DNA of 64,000 bases from Trogon surrucura (Eukaryota > Chordata > Aves > Trogoniformes > Trogonidae): NCBI GenBank assembly GCA_020746105.1, contig CM036617.1:158852912-158916911 (forward strand), in the 5' to 3' direction. Below, one piece after another: positions 13,132-27,610 of this stretch (position 1 is its first letter; every line of letters begins with the position of its first letter). A program made the translations under genes and the position numbers. The notes below the pieces were generated by a model. The model had not been told where the DNA came from. It saw nothing but the letters and a program-made list of their open reading frames with translations, and did no database searches.

Positions 13132-13311
13132 CGGGGTGCCGACTGGTGCTGCTTGCTCTTCCTGGCGGAGGTGGCGGCGGCGGGCGGCTGGCGCATGACG
13201 TGAGCAACACCCACGTTGACGGGCTGGGCTGCGGGGAGGGTGACGTGGCTGGCCAACAGCGCCGGCTGCTGCATGATGGGGTTGTAATGGCTGCCGTGAG
13301 CATGGGTGTTC
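13132..13311 (-). CDS. HIPK2: HIPK2 exon 11: linker with first RKSK nuclear localisation cluster
   Basis: This 180-base exon is symmetric (phase 2 in, phase 2 out). It encodes [19 protein letters not shown] to [10 protein letters not shown] (human 753-812). RKSK is one of the basic nuclear localisation clusters of HIPK2 (human 802-805). The first two thirds are close to mammals (LASHV for LTGHV, PVNVG for PLNVG). The part just before RKSK has changed to [11 protein letters not shown], more Ala/Pro-rich than the mammalian Ser/Thr-rich version, and the underlying DNA is very GC-rich. Acceptor ctttacag, donor CCCG|GTGAGT. Confidence 0.95.
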
Positions 13312-13566
13312 CTGTAAAGGTGGAGAAGACAGGGCACACATTTGAAAACGTAACCTTCACAGGTTCCCATCACCTTCATCTCCTCCTCCAGGTACCTGCT
13401 GGGCTCCTAGTCACCCTGCTAGGGGAGCCATGGGCTGCAGCCTCTGCCGTTCTCCCGCTACGGCTCTGCAGCCTCGCGAGACCCCATCCCTCCCATCCTG
13501 GCTCTTCTCAAGCCTCCTTCAGCACCAGTGGGTACTTCAGGGAGCCTCCAAGATCCTCCAATTTAC
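13312..13566 (-). other. HIPK2: Intron between exons 10 and 11 (255 bases)
   Basis: This short intron has donor GTAAAT and acceptor ctttacag. It carries no repeat and no other signal that I can see. Confidence 0.9.
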
Positions 13567-13709
13567 CTCCAGTCTGCCAGGGGCTGGGTGCCTGCCATGG
13601 TCTCTGGGATGACGGTTGCATGCTGGACAGAAGTGTGGGTGGCCACCCCAGTCAGCTGCTGCCAGGCAGGAGGGAGCAGGATCTGCTGAGTGCCACTGGG
13701 CCACGCTTG
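13567..13709 (-). CDS. HIPK2: HIPK2 exon 10: linker
   Basis: This 143-base exon encodes [18 protein letters not shown] through [10 protein letters not shown] and two bases of an Arg codon (human 705-752). Acceptor ccgacag, donor AG|GTAAAT. Its start is set by the cag directly before CAAGCG and by continuity with GLLAQ of exon 9. A longer open frame reads upstream into intron without resemblance. The only difference I notice from mammals is Pro for Gln in the penultimate block (TQPLADWR). The intron to exon 11 is only 255 bases, the shortest in the window. Confidence 0.95.
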
Positions 13710-16700
13710 CTGTCGGAGAGAGGAAAAACAATTTCTTAACAAGAGGCATCGCACACTGAGAGTGAGTGGTGGTCCATGCTCAGCTTGTGTTACTGGGTCA
13801 CACTGCCTAGCAGGTCTAGGGAGGTTCTCCTCCCCCTCTACTCTGCCCTGGTGAGACCACACCTGGAATACTGTGTCCAGTTTTGGGCTCCTAAATTCAC
13901 GAGAGACAGAGACCTACTGGAGAGAGTCCAACGGAGAGCTATGAGGATGATTAAGCGACTTGAACATCTCTCCTGTGAAAGGAGACTGAGAGAACTGGGG
14001 CTGTTTAGTCTTGAAAAGAGAAGGCTGAGAGGGGATCTTATTAATGTATACAAATATCTGAGGAGTGAGTGTCAGAGGAAGGTGCCCGTCTCTTTTCAAT
14101 GGTGCCCAGTAACAGGACAAGGAATAACGAGTATAAGCTAGAACATAGGAAGTTCCACCTCAACATGAGGAGAAACTTTTTCAGTGTGAGAGTGACAGAG
14201 CACTGGAACAGGCTGCCCAGAGATGTTCTGAGTCTCCTTCTCTGGAGACTTTCAAAACCTGCCTGGACGTGTTCCCGTGTGGCTGCCCTAGGGGATCTTG
14301 CTCTGGCAGGGGGGGTTGGACTACATGATCTTTTGAGGTCCCTTCCAACCTCTAATATTCTATGATTCTATGATAAATACTGTTAGGAAACCAGGGTGAA
14401 AGCAGTAAAAGTTATCAATATAGAGAGGAAAAAGGAGGGGGAAAAATGTTTTTAACCTAAAATGGGAATGGGAGGGATTGAAATTGCTTGGCATTTCAAC
14501 TCAAACATCAAACTCTTCAGCAGCTTTTAATTTTGACTCTCCAGATCAGCTGGGCACTGTGGTTCCATTGTTATTTCCCTCCTCCTACAGCCGATTTTCT
14601 TTCCCACCCCAACAGTACTTAAAGGACATCAGGAACTTAAAGAACTAAAAAGCAGAATGAACATTTCAAGGCTTGGAAAAGAGAACAGGGGGCTGCAAGG
14701 CTTTTGCGAGGAGGCAAAAATGGTGAATTTGGAGTTACCAAAAGGGAATTCCTCAGGGGGAACTTGCTGCACGGGCCAAGGAGCCCAATCACCTGCTTCC
14801 AGCTCACCGGGAGTCCTGCTGCCAAAGCAGAGCGGAACCATAAACAGCTACACTTCATGTGACTGTCCTCCCTCTGCATCCTCTGGCTTTTTCTGAGCAG
14901 GTGCTCCCCTTGCAGTGGTGGAAATCTCTGCCTTGTGAGTTAAGCCACTGCTCTGCTATGCAACCATCCCTCCAGCTGCGCTGCCACAGGCATGACTCAG
15001 GTAGTCCTGCCACACACGAGTCAGATGATTCGTTTTTTAACTTCAGAAACTTTTTTTGCCATGTGCTGCCTGAAGGAGGCTCCAGCAGCTTCTCACTGTC
15101 TGGACCAGGGAACGCAGGAGCACCCTCTATGGCCCTCCTAATTCCCAATCACTACGACTATACTGGACCTGCGCTGAGTTATCTCACATCTCTAAGGAGC
15201 CTAAATTTTAGTGAGGAGGCTTCTTCCAGACATGCATTTCTCCCCATCTCCATCCTCACAAGAATCCTGTTAACTGTCCTCATGATCCCCTCCTATTCCC
15301 TACTTAAAAACCAACAACAAACACATCTCCTCCACAAAAAAAAAAATCCCACACCTTTTCCCAGTTCTGCTCCAAAGTTTGACTGTCTTGTAATTTTTCA
15401 CGAACTTAGATGCTTAGTTGCTGAGTTAGATGAAAAGGCTGCTGTGAGGCCTCTCAGCAATATCTGTAAAGGATGGACAGTCACAGGGTTCCTGGGAGCT
15501 CTTTATCTAAGGAGCCACAACCACAGACTGGTGCTACTCAGAGCAGCTAGGAGGAGGAAGCAAGGACACAAAAAGATCAGGGAGGAAAAATAGCGCTTTT
15601 TTTTCCCCTTTTCTTTTTTTCCCAGCTTTGATTTAAAAGAGGAGACTAAACTACTGTTGCAGTCAGTCTCAAGGGACTACCTGGATTTACTTGCTGAGAA
15701 AACCGCTTCCTCCCTTTTCAGGAAGACAACTGAACACATCTAAGCTCCTTTCCCGACTGCTCTGCATAAATTTAGATGCATTGTCAGGGTCCAGGCACAA
15801 ATTCCTCACTTATTAGGTAAGGACCACTGAATCATTTAATCTGAAGATAAGACTTGTCTAGGCTGATCCACTTGCACAGTGTGTTGAGCTTACACACGGG
15901 AGGCTTGTGCCGGCAGCCACAGACTGTTCTCAGCTATTGCTGTACTGTGAATTTGTGCCGCCGTGGCCGAGCACCGCGCTGGTCTCCGCGCTTGGGAGGT
16001 GTTGGGTCCCCCGGTGCAACAGAGCTCGCACTTTTGGATATAGAGTAAGAACGACTAACGGAGTAAGCCTGTTTCTTTTGAAAGCTGGTGGCAGGACCTC
16101 CGTGGGAAGAAGTGGTGTTGAGAAGGAGTTAAAAAGGAGAGAAAAATAGGGAATTTAGGGTGTTATTCAAGGACAGGGGACAGTTCTGGGTCATGTCATG
16201 GAAACTTGCCAGAAAACTGTACAGCTTTGTCTCTTTTGAGATCTGAAGCTGCAAAGAACTCTTAGTAAAGACAATTTTCACTGGTCTCTGTGCATGCAGT
16301 ATGTGGAACACACTTGCTTGAGAGGGTGAACACAGACCCAGAGCAGTTATAATAAGTTACTTTTGTCATGGGAGCTGTGTCTTGCAAGCTGCTTGCTCTG
16401 TCTAGCTCCACGCCACAGGCTGCAGGCACACAGCTGCCAGAGATGATGCTCAAAATCTGTCATTGCCTCTGCCCTGGGTTCCTCCAGCTCCTGGAGCTCC
16501 TTCCTCTGTCCCTCCTCCAGGACTGCTGTTCTCATACAAATACGCACAAGGAGAGCTGGACGTTGGCTGTGCTGGGATGCAGTACGGCTTTGCAAGCCAC
16601 AGCCACCCTGATACGGGCAAGGACAGCAACGTGCACTGCAGGCTGGGCGGGAGAGAAAGCTCGATGGCACTACCCAGTGCTGGGAGCACAAGGAGTGGCA

Positions 16701-18192
16701 CCACTCCTGACCAGGGGGACAAATAAGGCAGGTGGAAAGATGGAAGTGGGCTCCAGAGGCGCTACGCTCTCTGCTGGGGCCAGCCTCTCTAGTAGCTGCA
16801 GCAATCACACGGTCCAGTCTGAAGAGCATTAGATAAGCAGCTGTGCATGAGAGGAATAGCTCTCTGCTGAGACAGAGACACGCAGCCGCTCAGAGATCAG
16901 ATGCTACAACAATGCATTACAAAGAAGCTGTGTTTTTCCATTCAGGAAACTAGAATTGGGTACAGATTTGTTTATCAGACCAGCTGCTCAGTCCAAACTG
17001 AGTGAGGCCCGGAGACACCAGATGCCACTGGCATCAATCAGAGAGCCTTGCCATCAGAGCGGCAGCTAGCATTTCTCATTGCGTGAGACAGACAGATATA
17101 TCAACAGGCAGACTGCCTCTCTTTTATTAAATCAAAAATTAAAAATCTATGCAAGTGACGACTGTCTCTCAGAAACGGCTTAAACTCCCTTGTGGAACTG
17201 ACAGTGAATAAAACATTAGTAGAAAGCACGAGAGGGGCGGCCCATGAAAGGGGAGTTCGTGTAGCAGGGGCAGCGCAGGAATTGGTAGCGAAGTTCCTCC
17301 TGAACACTCCCTCCCTCCCACGGATTGTGTGGTGATCCCAACAAGGCCATCTCGAGAACCAAAAAAGAGCTGGAGGTCCTGAGATCTTTCAGAATCCTGC
17401 TGCCTTTGTGATGCTTCAGGCCCTTCAGGCGTCATGTAAGAGCACACCTCAAGGGCCTGGTAAAATGGTGGGGACATGCAAAGCTCTCTCACCTCCTCCA
17501 CCCACTGCCTTGGCTGACTTCTGGCACAAGCAGTAGGTGTCCACAATTCCGCCTGCATAGATTGCTTCTTGCTTTGCCACTGCTTTTGCTTCCCTCGCCT
17601 CTTAGGCTCTCCTCTCCTACCAAACAAGCGAGGTGGCCCACAGAGGCTGTTACAACAGGCTTTTACAACTAGAGATAGGCTTGATAGGGTCAGGGCATGT
17701 CAGCTAATGGAAATCATGCAGGCTGCAAGTTGTGTTTCAATCTGCCTTCACCAGATAAGCACGACCGACAGCTGGCAAAGCAAGGCAGTAGCACCAACAG
17801 CCTCTCCCCAGCAACACGCAGGCACAGACCCTGGAGTCCGCTGGTACCTGATGAGCAATCACAGCACAACTCCTGGCCACAAACCACCACTAAGACTGCA
17901 AGCCCAGGAGGACACAGGAAGGTTATTACCAGTTCCTCCTCAGTAGAGGCCTGACACAGCTTCTCATGAGGCTTCCTGCTGACTCCAGCAGAGAAGCAGA
18001 AAGAAAGGTCTTTCCAGAGACTGTTACAACTTTGAGCTGAACAATAAACTGGGGGAGTTTTGGACATTGCAGAGCAAGCTGGAGACCCTTATATGGCTGC
18101 CCAAGTCTCTGAACTGCAGAAAGCTCCTCAACCTCCAAGAGCTAAACAGCACAAAAACCCCTGTCAAGCTCCGTGTCTTCAGAGCTCCTTAC
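13710..18192 (-). other. HIPK2: Intron between exons 9 and 10 (4,483 bases)
   Basis: It contains the best-preserved CR1 fragment of the window (13795-14374), inserted in the direction opposite to HIPK2. It also has a CpG-dense spot near 15950-16030 and a 244-codon plus-strand open frame at 14859-15593 that I do not consider coding. The rest is unique sequence with no recognised element. Confidence 0.85.
13795..14374 (+). mobile_element. CR1 LINE, 5'-truncated, end of ORF2 plus 3' UTR
   Basis: About 580 bases of CR1 lie antisense to HIPK2. The first part encodes the end of the CR1 ORF2 product: [18 protein letters not shown], then [20 protein letters not shown] and [15 protein letters not shown]. 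An untranslated tail follows with the typical phrases for a garbled summary of the 3' region (agaaactttttcagtgtgag; ggttggactacatgatc; aggtcccttccaacc) and terminal tctatgattctatgat. Endonuclease and the catalytic part of the reverse transcriptase are absent, so it is dead. Moderate divergence suggests a middle-aged insertion. Confidence 0.95.
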
Positions 18193-18314
18193 CTGTGCAA
18201 GGAGTCCTGGCTGGATCTGAAGAGGCTGAGCTCCAGGAGCCTGAGTGACAATGGGCACGGCGTTCTCCATCCGAACTGAATACCCAGCATGCTTCGAAGG
18301 GGAGGCTTGCAACC
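18193..18314 (-). CDS. HIPK2: HIPK2 exon 9: linker / partner-binding region
   Basis: This 122-base exon finishes a Gly codon and encodes 40 residues (human 665-704), [20 protein letters not shown] through LLAQ, ending in phase 0 at CAG|GTAAGG. The acceptor is ggaacag. The region is low-complexity, Pro/Gln/Ala-rich and probably disordered, within the stretch that binds p53 and other partners in mammals. The sequence appears unchanged from mammals over its 40 residues, which is strong conservation for an unstructured segment. An open frame in another register overlaps the exon and is spurious. Confidence 0.94.
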
Positions 18315-19925
18315 CTGTTCCACCAGCAGAGAAGGTACAGCATTAGCCATCAACAGCATTGCTAGGAATGGGGGTCTGGTTTTCAGAGGTGCCCAAAGGC
18401 CTGTGCTGATGTCCACTTAAATTGCAGTGTTCAGTGTCTCCGAAAAAAAGGGCTCTTGGTGTCCACATATTCTATCCCAGCCCACAGGTGTCCGTCAAAT
18501 GTTGACATAAACATGATACATGTATAAGGGTGCAGAAAAGACATTTTCAAAGGTATTAAGGGATTAACGAAGTTCATATTTTTAAGGTACTTTGAAAGTA
18601 TGGGGAACATCTCAATACAATGTGTACAGAGAGAAAAGAAAGGGAGGGGAGGTAATGACTTCTCTTTCCCTATATTCTCTGGTTTGACAACAGAAAATGG
18701 TCCTTGCCAGCCAAAATCCATTGCTATGCGAGAATGCTCTCTTTAGACCAAAGTGCAAGAGTGGGACGGGAATTCAGAACTACATACTCCCTCAGCCTTG
18801 ACGGGGATAGAGGATTTTTTCTTGCACAGCTTCTCAGGACTCAAATGTAAAAGGTTCTGATCTGACCGTGTAATCTAGCACACCCCAAACTCCAATCACC
18901 GCTGACTCAGCCACGCATTAGCCTAAATGAGCTGGAGGAATTTTCCCTCTCTACCACTTCAGCGCGTGGCACAGCCCGTGCTACCTCCTCTGCTTCAGAG
19001 TTTCCAGACAGCAAACGGAAGATGTTAGCTTACATATGCTAGCAATACATTTCTGAAGTCAAACCCTCGAGATGCATTTCAACTATGTAGAAGAGGTCTA
19101 GCTAAACTCCCCTAGTTCAGAAGAGCTTTGATAATCTGGCAGAACATTTAACAAGTGCCTAGAGACTGCTGCACAGACAGGCTGGTAGAAATGAACAGCA
19201 TAAGCTGCACCAGCTGAATCAAGGTCTATTTAGACCACTATCTACAGATACCTGTCTGGTTTTTCCAAATTTCTACAGCATGTAAACTCAAGAGAAAGAC
19301 AAGTGGCTAAATCTGACCATCACCTAAGCTGTCTGACAATGGTAGCTGCCACCGGAATACACAGGCAGAGCTGTTTGCCGCAGGGCTGGTGTTGAAGGAA
19401 TTGTATTGATAAAAGGTCATGAGCATCTGTTACGGGGGCAAACTCTCATCTCCACCAGCACCTCACTCCTTGCTGCACTAACCTCCTGAGTCCCCCTTTA
19501 GACAACTGAACCATTGAGAAGCGATGAAACCATTATTTATGTACTGATTTATTTTTATTACAATTTTTTTTTTATCAGTGGGGAAAAGTTTTCAAGTTTA
19601 CCAAAGCAAAGCAGAAAAGCATCCAACTCTGTTCGAGGCAAAGGACTACAAATATCACCTAATCTTGCACAGCCCCTTCTCGGTGCCTGCCCGATTATTT
19701 CAGACCAGCCACCTCCAGCTCATGTTGTTGGAGGTGCCTGCCAGATCCTCTGCTGTTGCAAACATTTCCATCTGCAACAACCTCATTGCTCTGGTTTACT
19801 AGGCCAGCAATTTTCTACCGCATGATCTGCACTAAGGAAGCTTGTTTCCAACAAGAGCTAAGATGAAACAGCAGTGCGTGGGGGGGAGCAGCAACTGGCC
19901 AAGACCTTGTAAGGCTGTTACTTAC
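18315..19925 (-). other. HIPK2: Intron between exons 8 and 9 (1,611 bases)
   Basis: No repeat family is recognised. A TGACTCAGC core of the antioxidant/MAF-recognition type lies at 18904-18912, but one such match is expected by chance at this scale. Otherwise unique sequence. Confidence 0.85.
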
Positions 19926-20145
19926 CTTGGAAGCCTGGTGGGCAGACGATGAGAGCTTGCTGGAAGGGGTCAGGCCGGGCACAGATCTGCGCTGTTCCAG
20001 TCTGGAGGGGCATGCTCCGCTGGGCCACCGCAGCCATGGACGCCGCTGAGGGCTGGTAGAGTGCAGATTGGTAATTTAGTATGGAGACCTCGGGGTTGGC
20101 TAGGGAAATAGTGGCACTGGAGGAGGTGGGAGCCAGGTTGGAGGT
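19926..20145 (-). CDS. HIPK2: HIPK2 exon 8: linker exon with internal alternative acceptor
   Basis: This 220-base exon runs phase 0 to phase 1 (acceptor cctttag, donor CCAAG|GTAAG). It starts [20 protein letters not shown], reaches [18 protein letters not shown], and ends in the block [10 protein letters not shown]. Human has 69 codons plus one base here; this copy has 73 plus one, because four codons (TSNL) precede the human start. A second AG lies in frame after codon 31 (ALYQ|PSAAS); its use would give NQ-PSAASM, the form recorded as an internal deletion in mammals. The exon was not obvious as an open frame because longer frames overlap it. A T-rich tract of about 150 bases precedes the acceptor on the minus strand. 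Confidence 0.93.
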
Positions 20146-22697
20146 CTAAAGGAATGATGGGAATTAAACAAAAAAAACAAACAAAAAATGAGGGAGATGG
20201 GTACGTCGGAAGAAGCAAAATTCAAAAATAATTGAAAAAAAAAAGAAAGTAAAATAGTGAAAGATAAAGTAAAGAAAAAATAAATAAAACCCAGCAAACT
20301 GAAACCAAATAAGGGGTAAAAAAGGACACAGGGGAGCAAAGAGACAAGGGCAGAGACAGGGAAAGGAGCACGATCTGCCTGAGTAACTGCAGCTGCACCA
20401 CGCCACGGCACCTCCAGCCACGTAGCGCAGCTGTGTACTGCTCAGAGATATAGCATGTTCTGCAAAGCAGAACTGCAGCCCCGTTTATTGCCCAACTGGC
20501 TCTGATTTGCAGCACGATCAAGATAGGTTCACAAAATGCTATTATCCCCAAATCACGTTGTTCTCTCATTATGCACATAGCCCTAGAAGGAGTTCACATT
20601 TCTTAGGTAACTCCTAAGCACCATGCCCTGTGAAGCCCCATCCTGAGATGGGAGTCTCATTCGAGCCTTTCCTCTGCGTTGTATGTAATATGACACATGC
20701 CCCTTGAATTATGTTTTAAATCTGAAGGAATCAGAAGGCATAATAGGATATAATAATGATACTTTCGAAGTCCAAACTTTGCTTGGCTTGACCTTAAAAT
20801 CTCTCAGAGCAGAAACTTCTGCAGGAGGTGTTGCAAAGCCACAAAAATCAGCCCAGTGTTTTGCAAAACAGTCTGAGTGTGACTTGTTTTTTTTTGGACT
20901 GAGTCTGTAACAGCTGCAGACAAACACCCTCTAAACAGCTCTGCCACTGCTCTATAAAATTATGTCCTTAGCATTCATTCCTGGCAGCCAGGCTGTACCA
21001 CACCAGAGCCCACCTTCCAAAGGCACCAGCATCACTGCTGGAGACTGGTCAGACAACACTTTCTCACAGCTAATGCATGAACCCAGGATGAGGCTTTGAC
21101 CAAGGCAGCAGGAGGCAGTAGGATAAGCATTTCGCACTGCCCTGGTTGCCACTGGGCCCGCAAAGGGTACCCACGTCGCGCTGCCACAACCACAGCCATG
21201 AGGGATGTGGCAGTCAAACATTTCTTCCTCCTCCTTCCTTCTTTGTGCAGAGGCAGAGGAGTGCAAGCTGTTCCCCTGTGCAACACACCAAGTAGCTACC
21301 ACGACAGCTCCCACACTCCTAATCTCTGGAGTCGTAACTGGAAGGAGGCAGTCCCCAGATATTTGGCATAGACAGGGAGCAGCAGAGAGCCAAGATGAGT
21401 GGTACGTTGAAGAGTACGGTGAGAGGTTTAAAGATTGTTCAAATTAAAACACCCTTCCTGGAAATGTTTCTACCATTCTTCTAGGAACACTGGAGATAGC
21501 AGTTCTGCTCACAACACACACTCCTTATGAGAATTCAGAGATTACCACAGATCTCCCCAGCCAATGACTGAACTTAACATCAAGTGAGCTGTGAGGAAAC
21601 GAAAGTAAGTTTGCATTTCCTACAAGCAATTGTGGAACAAATGCTGTCTCTGCTCTGCAGATGGGGCTTAGGGGAGCATGAAGCATGCATTGCTTTAGTC
21701 AGCATCTCAGAAACAGTCAAGAAAAGGAACCAATGTTTGTAACTAATGCTCTATCACACCAAGCCATGACCCATCTCTGTGCATCTGCTTAATGAATTGT
21801 TCCAAAAGACCTGTGATCGCATGTATCAAGAACTGAGTCACAAAGTCTGGTCTTCTGAGTGACACAGGAACACCCTGTACATCTACACAGTCTCTTTAGC
21901 TCCCTTGCTTTCCAAGCACCATTTCCACAACGCCACCTGCAATCTCTAGAGTGAATCTTGAGCAGCCTGTTCCCAAAAGGCTTAAAAGACAGTAGCTATT
22001 TCTTGAGCTTCAGCCTCCTAGAGTGCTGTCCCCGGAGAGTTTCCTTTCACTGTTGTGATACAGTACCGCAGTAAACAACTTAGCCTGCTAGTCACATAGA
22101 ATTTGTCAACCCAGCAGCCCCAAACAAGGGGGCACATAAAACTAATACAAGCACCCAAAGCATGATCACAAAGCCAGATCCCACCAACGTGTCCAGAGTG
22201 GGGATACGTGCACAAGGTCCCCACATTACCCGTGGCACCTGGAGTAAAACCAGTGAGAGATAAGAATAAACATTACCAGTGAGCTCTTCTTTCCCGTTCA
22301 CCAGTTACAGTGATGCATCTGTTACAGAAGGGTTTAAATTCTTTTTACTTCAGTGTCAATTTGAACAAGTGCTCTAAGATCACAAATACTTCTGCCTGAC
22401 CCAAGGAGTGCAGTCCTGTCTGCTGCATCAAGGGACTAATGAGCTTTTCCCCCATAGCAGCTTCCCAAGTAAGCAGGATTTATCACTCCCAACAACAATG
22501 TAAACAATGAAGGCACAAAATGTTGGAAGATTATTGCTGGCCTGAAGAAAAGAGAATAAAAAAGAGCAGAGGAAGGAGAGTAAAATGCACCATCATTTTG
22601 CAGGCATGTTAAATGGGATGCTACTTTGTTTTTCATCTTCTACACTCCGCTGACGTAAACGTTTTGAGCACTGGCTGCTTCTGATCGATGCCCTTAC
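20146..22697 (-). other. HIPK2: Intron between exons 7 and 8 (2,552 bases)
   Basis: The last 150 bases before exon 8 (20149-20300) are almost pure A on the plus strand, so T/pyrimidine-rich in the transcript. The remainder is unique sequence with no recognised repeat or exon. Confidence 0.85.
20149..20300 (-). promoter_or_regulatory. HIPK2: Extended polypyrimidine tract before exon 8
   Basis: Read on the minus strand, this stretch is dominated by T with scattered C, with several runs of 7-10 T, up to the acceptor cctttag at 20146. Other acceptors in this gene have tracts of only 10-25 bases. Such a tract can bind U2AF, PTB or TIA-type proteins and would bear on the choice between the two acceptors of exon 8. 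Its presence is seen directly; a regulatory role is inference. Confidence 0.4.
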
Positions 22698-22860
22698 CTG
22701 GTTGTGGACTGTGTTCAGCTGGTTGTTAAAAGTCATGGTCAAGTTGGTTGATGTACTTGGGGCTACATGGGTGATGAATGGTGTCTTGCTCTGGTTCACG
22801 GTGTCGTACATATTCACCCGCCGCTTGCAAATCTCCATGTTCTGGAAGCAGGACTTGACA
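22698..22860 (-). CDS. HIPK2: HIPK2 exon 7: post-kinase linker
   Basis: This 163-base exon completes the His codon from exon 6 and encodes 54 residues (human 541-594) from [20 protein letters not shown] to [10 protein letters not shown]. It is the start of the homeoprotein- and p53-interacting region after the kinase. [19 protein letters not shown] is HIPK2-type; HIPK1 has a clearly different version of this block as I recall it. NTVHNQ replaces the mammalian TTVHNQ. Acceptor tttgcacag, donor CAG|GTAAGG, phase 0 out. It joins directly to the alternatively splicable exon 8. Confidence 0.95.
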
Positions 22861-26816
<3,956 letters not shown>

Positions 26817-27330
26817 CTAAAGGAGAAAGGACAAGGGTGAGTGCTGAAGGGAAAGAGCAGATGTTCAGGTCTCCAGAAAATCATTTACTCCTCACTGGAA
26901 CACAGGCCCTGCAAGCCTCCCTGTCTAAGGGCGTAGTTGCTGAAGTCACACGGCAGACTCCACGGTGGCTAGTCGCCCGGCTTGTGCGTGTCACATCTCT
27001 AGACAGACTGTTAAGTGCTCAGCTTGCTTGGGTCAATGGCTAATGAAACACTTAGTCACCCTCCACTGAAGATGAACAGCTTCCATGTGGTAGCAGGCAA
27101 GCTCTGATAATCAGTATATTTATCATATAAAGGGTTGTGTTATCAGATACTTAACAATGTGTCCTGTGAGCAAAAAAAAATATTTTAAAAAAATTGTCAG
27201 TAGGTTTATGAGAAACATCCCATTTATGTATCAGATGCCAGGAAAAAAACCTCTCTATGTTATTTCATCCACTTATACAGTCCTCCATTTCTGCATGTTT
27301 GCTTGTGAATGCTATAATGCCTAGACTTTC

Positions 27331-27357
27331 CTAGCACAAATCCCAGTTTTGTGCTAG
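27331..27357. repeat. Perfect inverted repeat, 10-base arms and 7-base loop
   Basis: Arms CTAGCACAAA (27331-27340) and TTTGTGCTAG (27348-27357) are exact reverse complements around TCCCAGT. The next bases outward do not pair. In the HIPK2 transcript it would form a short hairpin, too small for a microRNA precursor. Confidence 0.8.
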
Positions 27358-27509
27358 TGTTGTGCCAGTTCTGTGCACTAGTTTGTTTGTTAACACAAAC
27401 TCCATTTACAGGACTGGTTATGCTGGAATTAACTTTCACACCAATACAGAATCGACACTGAATCACAACTCCCCGTTCCCCCAGACAGCCATGCTCTTCT
27501 GTGGCCACA

Positions 27510-27610
27510 GCGATTATTTCCAATGTCACTGGTTTACAAATGGAAATATTAAGGCACAGAGGAGTAAGTGACTCGCCAGCAGCTGCAGGGAGGAGCACTG
27601 GAGAGACAAG
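27510..27610 (-). repeat. MIR-like SINE relic
   Basis: The segment tttccaatgtcactggttta, caaatggaaatattaaggca, cagaggagtaagtgactcgc, cagcagctgcaggg follows the order of the MIR core read in reverse. Only about 100 bases survive with heavy divergence, so the assignment is tentative. Confidence 0.5.

Noticed and set aside
13053-13739. 228-codon plus-strand open frame
   Set aside because: It is the antisense shadow of HIPK2 exons 10 and 11 and their short intron, whose GC-rich sequence lacks stops.
18904-18912. TGACTCAGC antioxidant/MAF-type element
   Set aside because: A nine-base match with degenerate consensus occurs by chance in 64 kb; nothing nearby supports a promoter.
27331-27357. Hairpin as a microRNA gene
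   Set aside because: Arms of 10 bases are far too short for a pre-microRNA stem of about 30 pairs.
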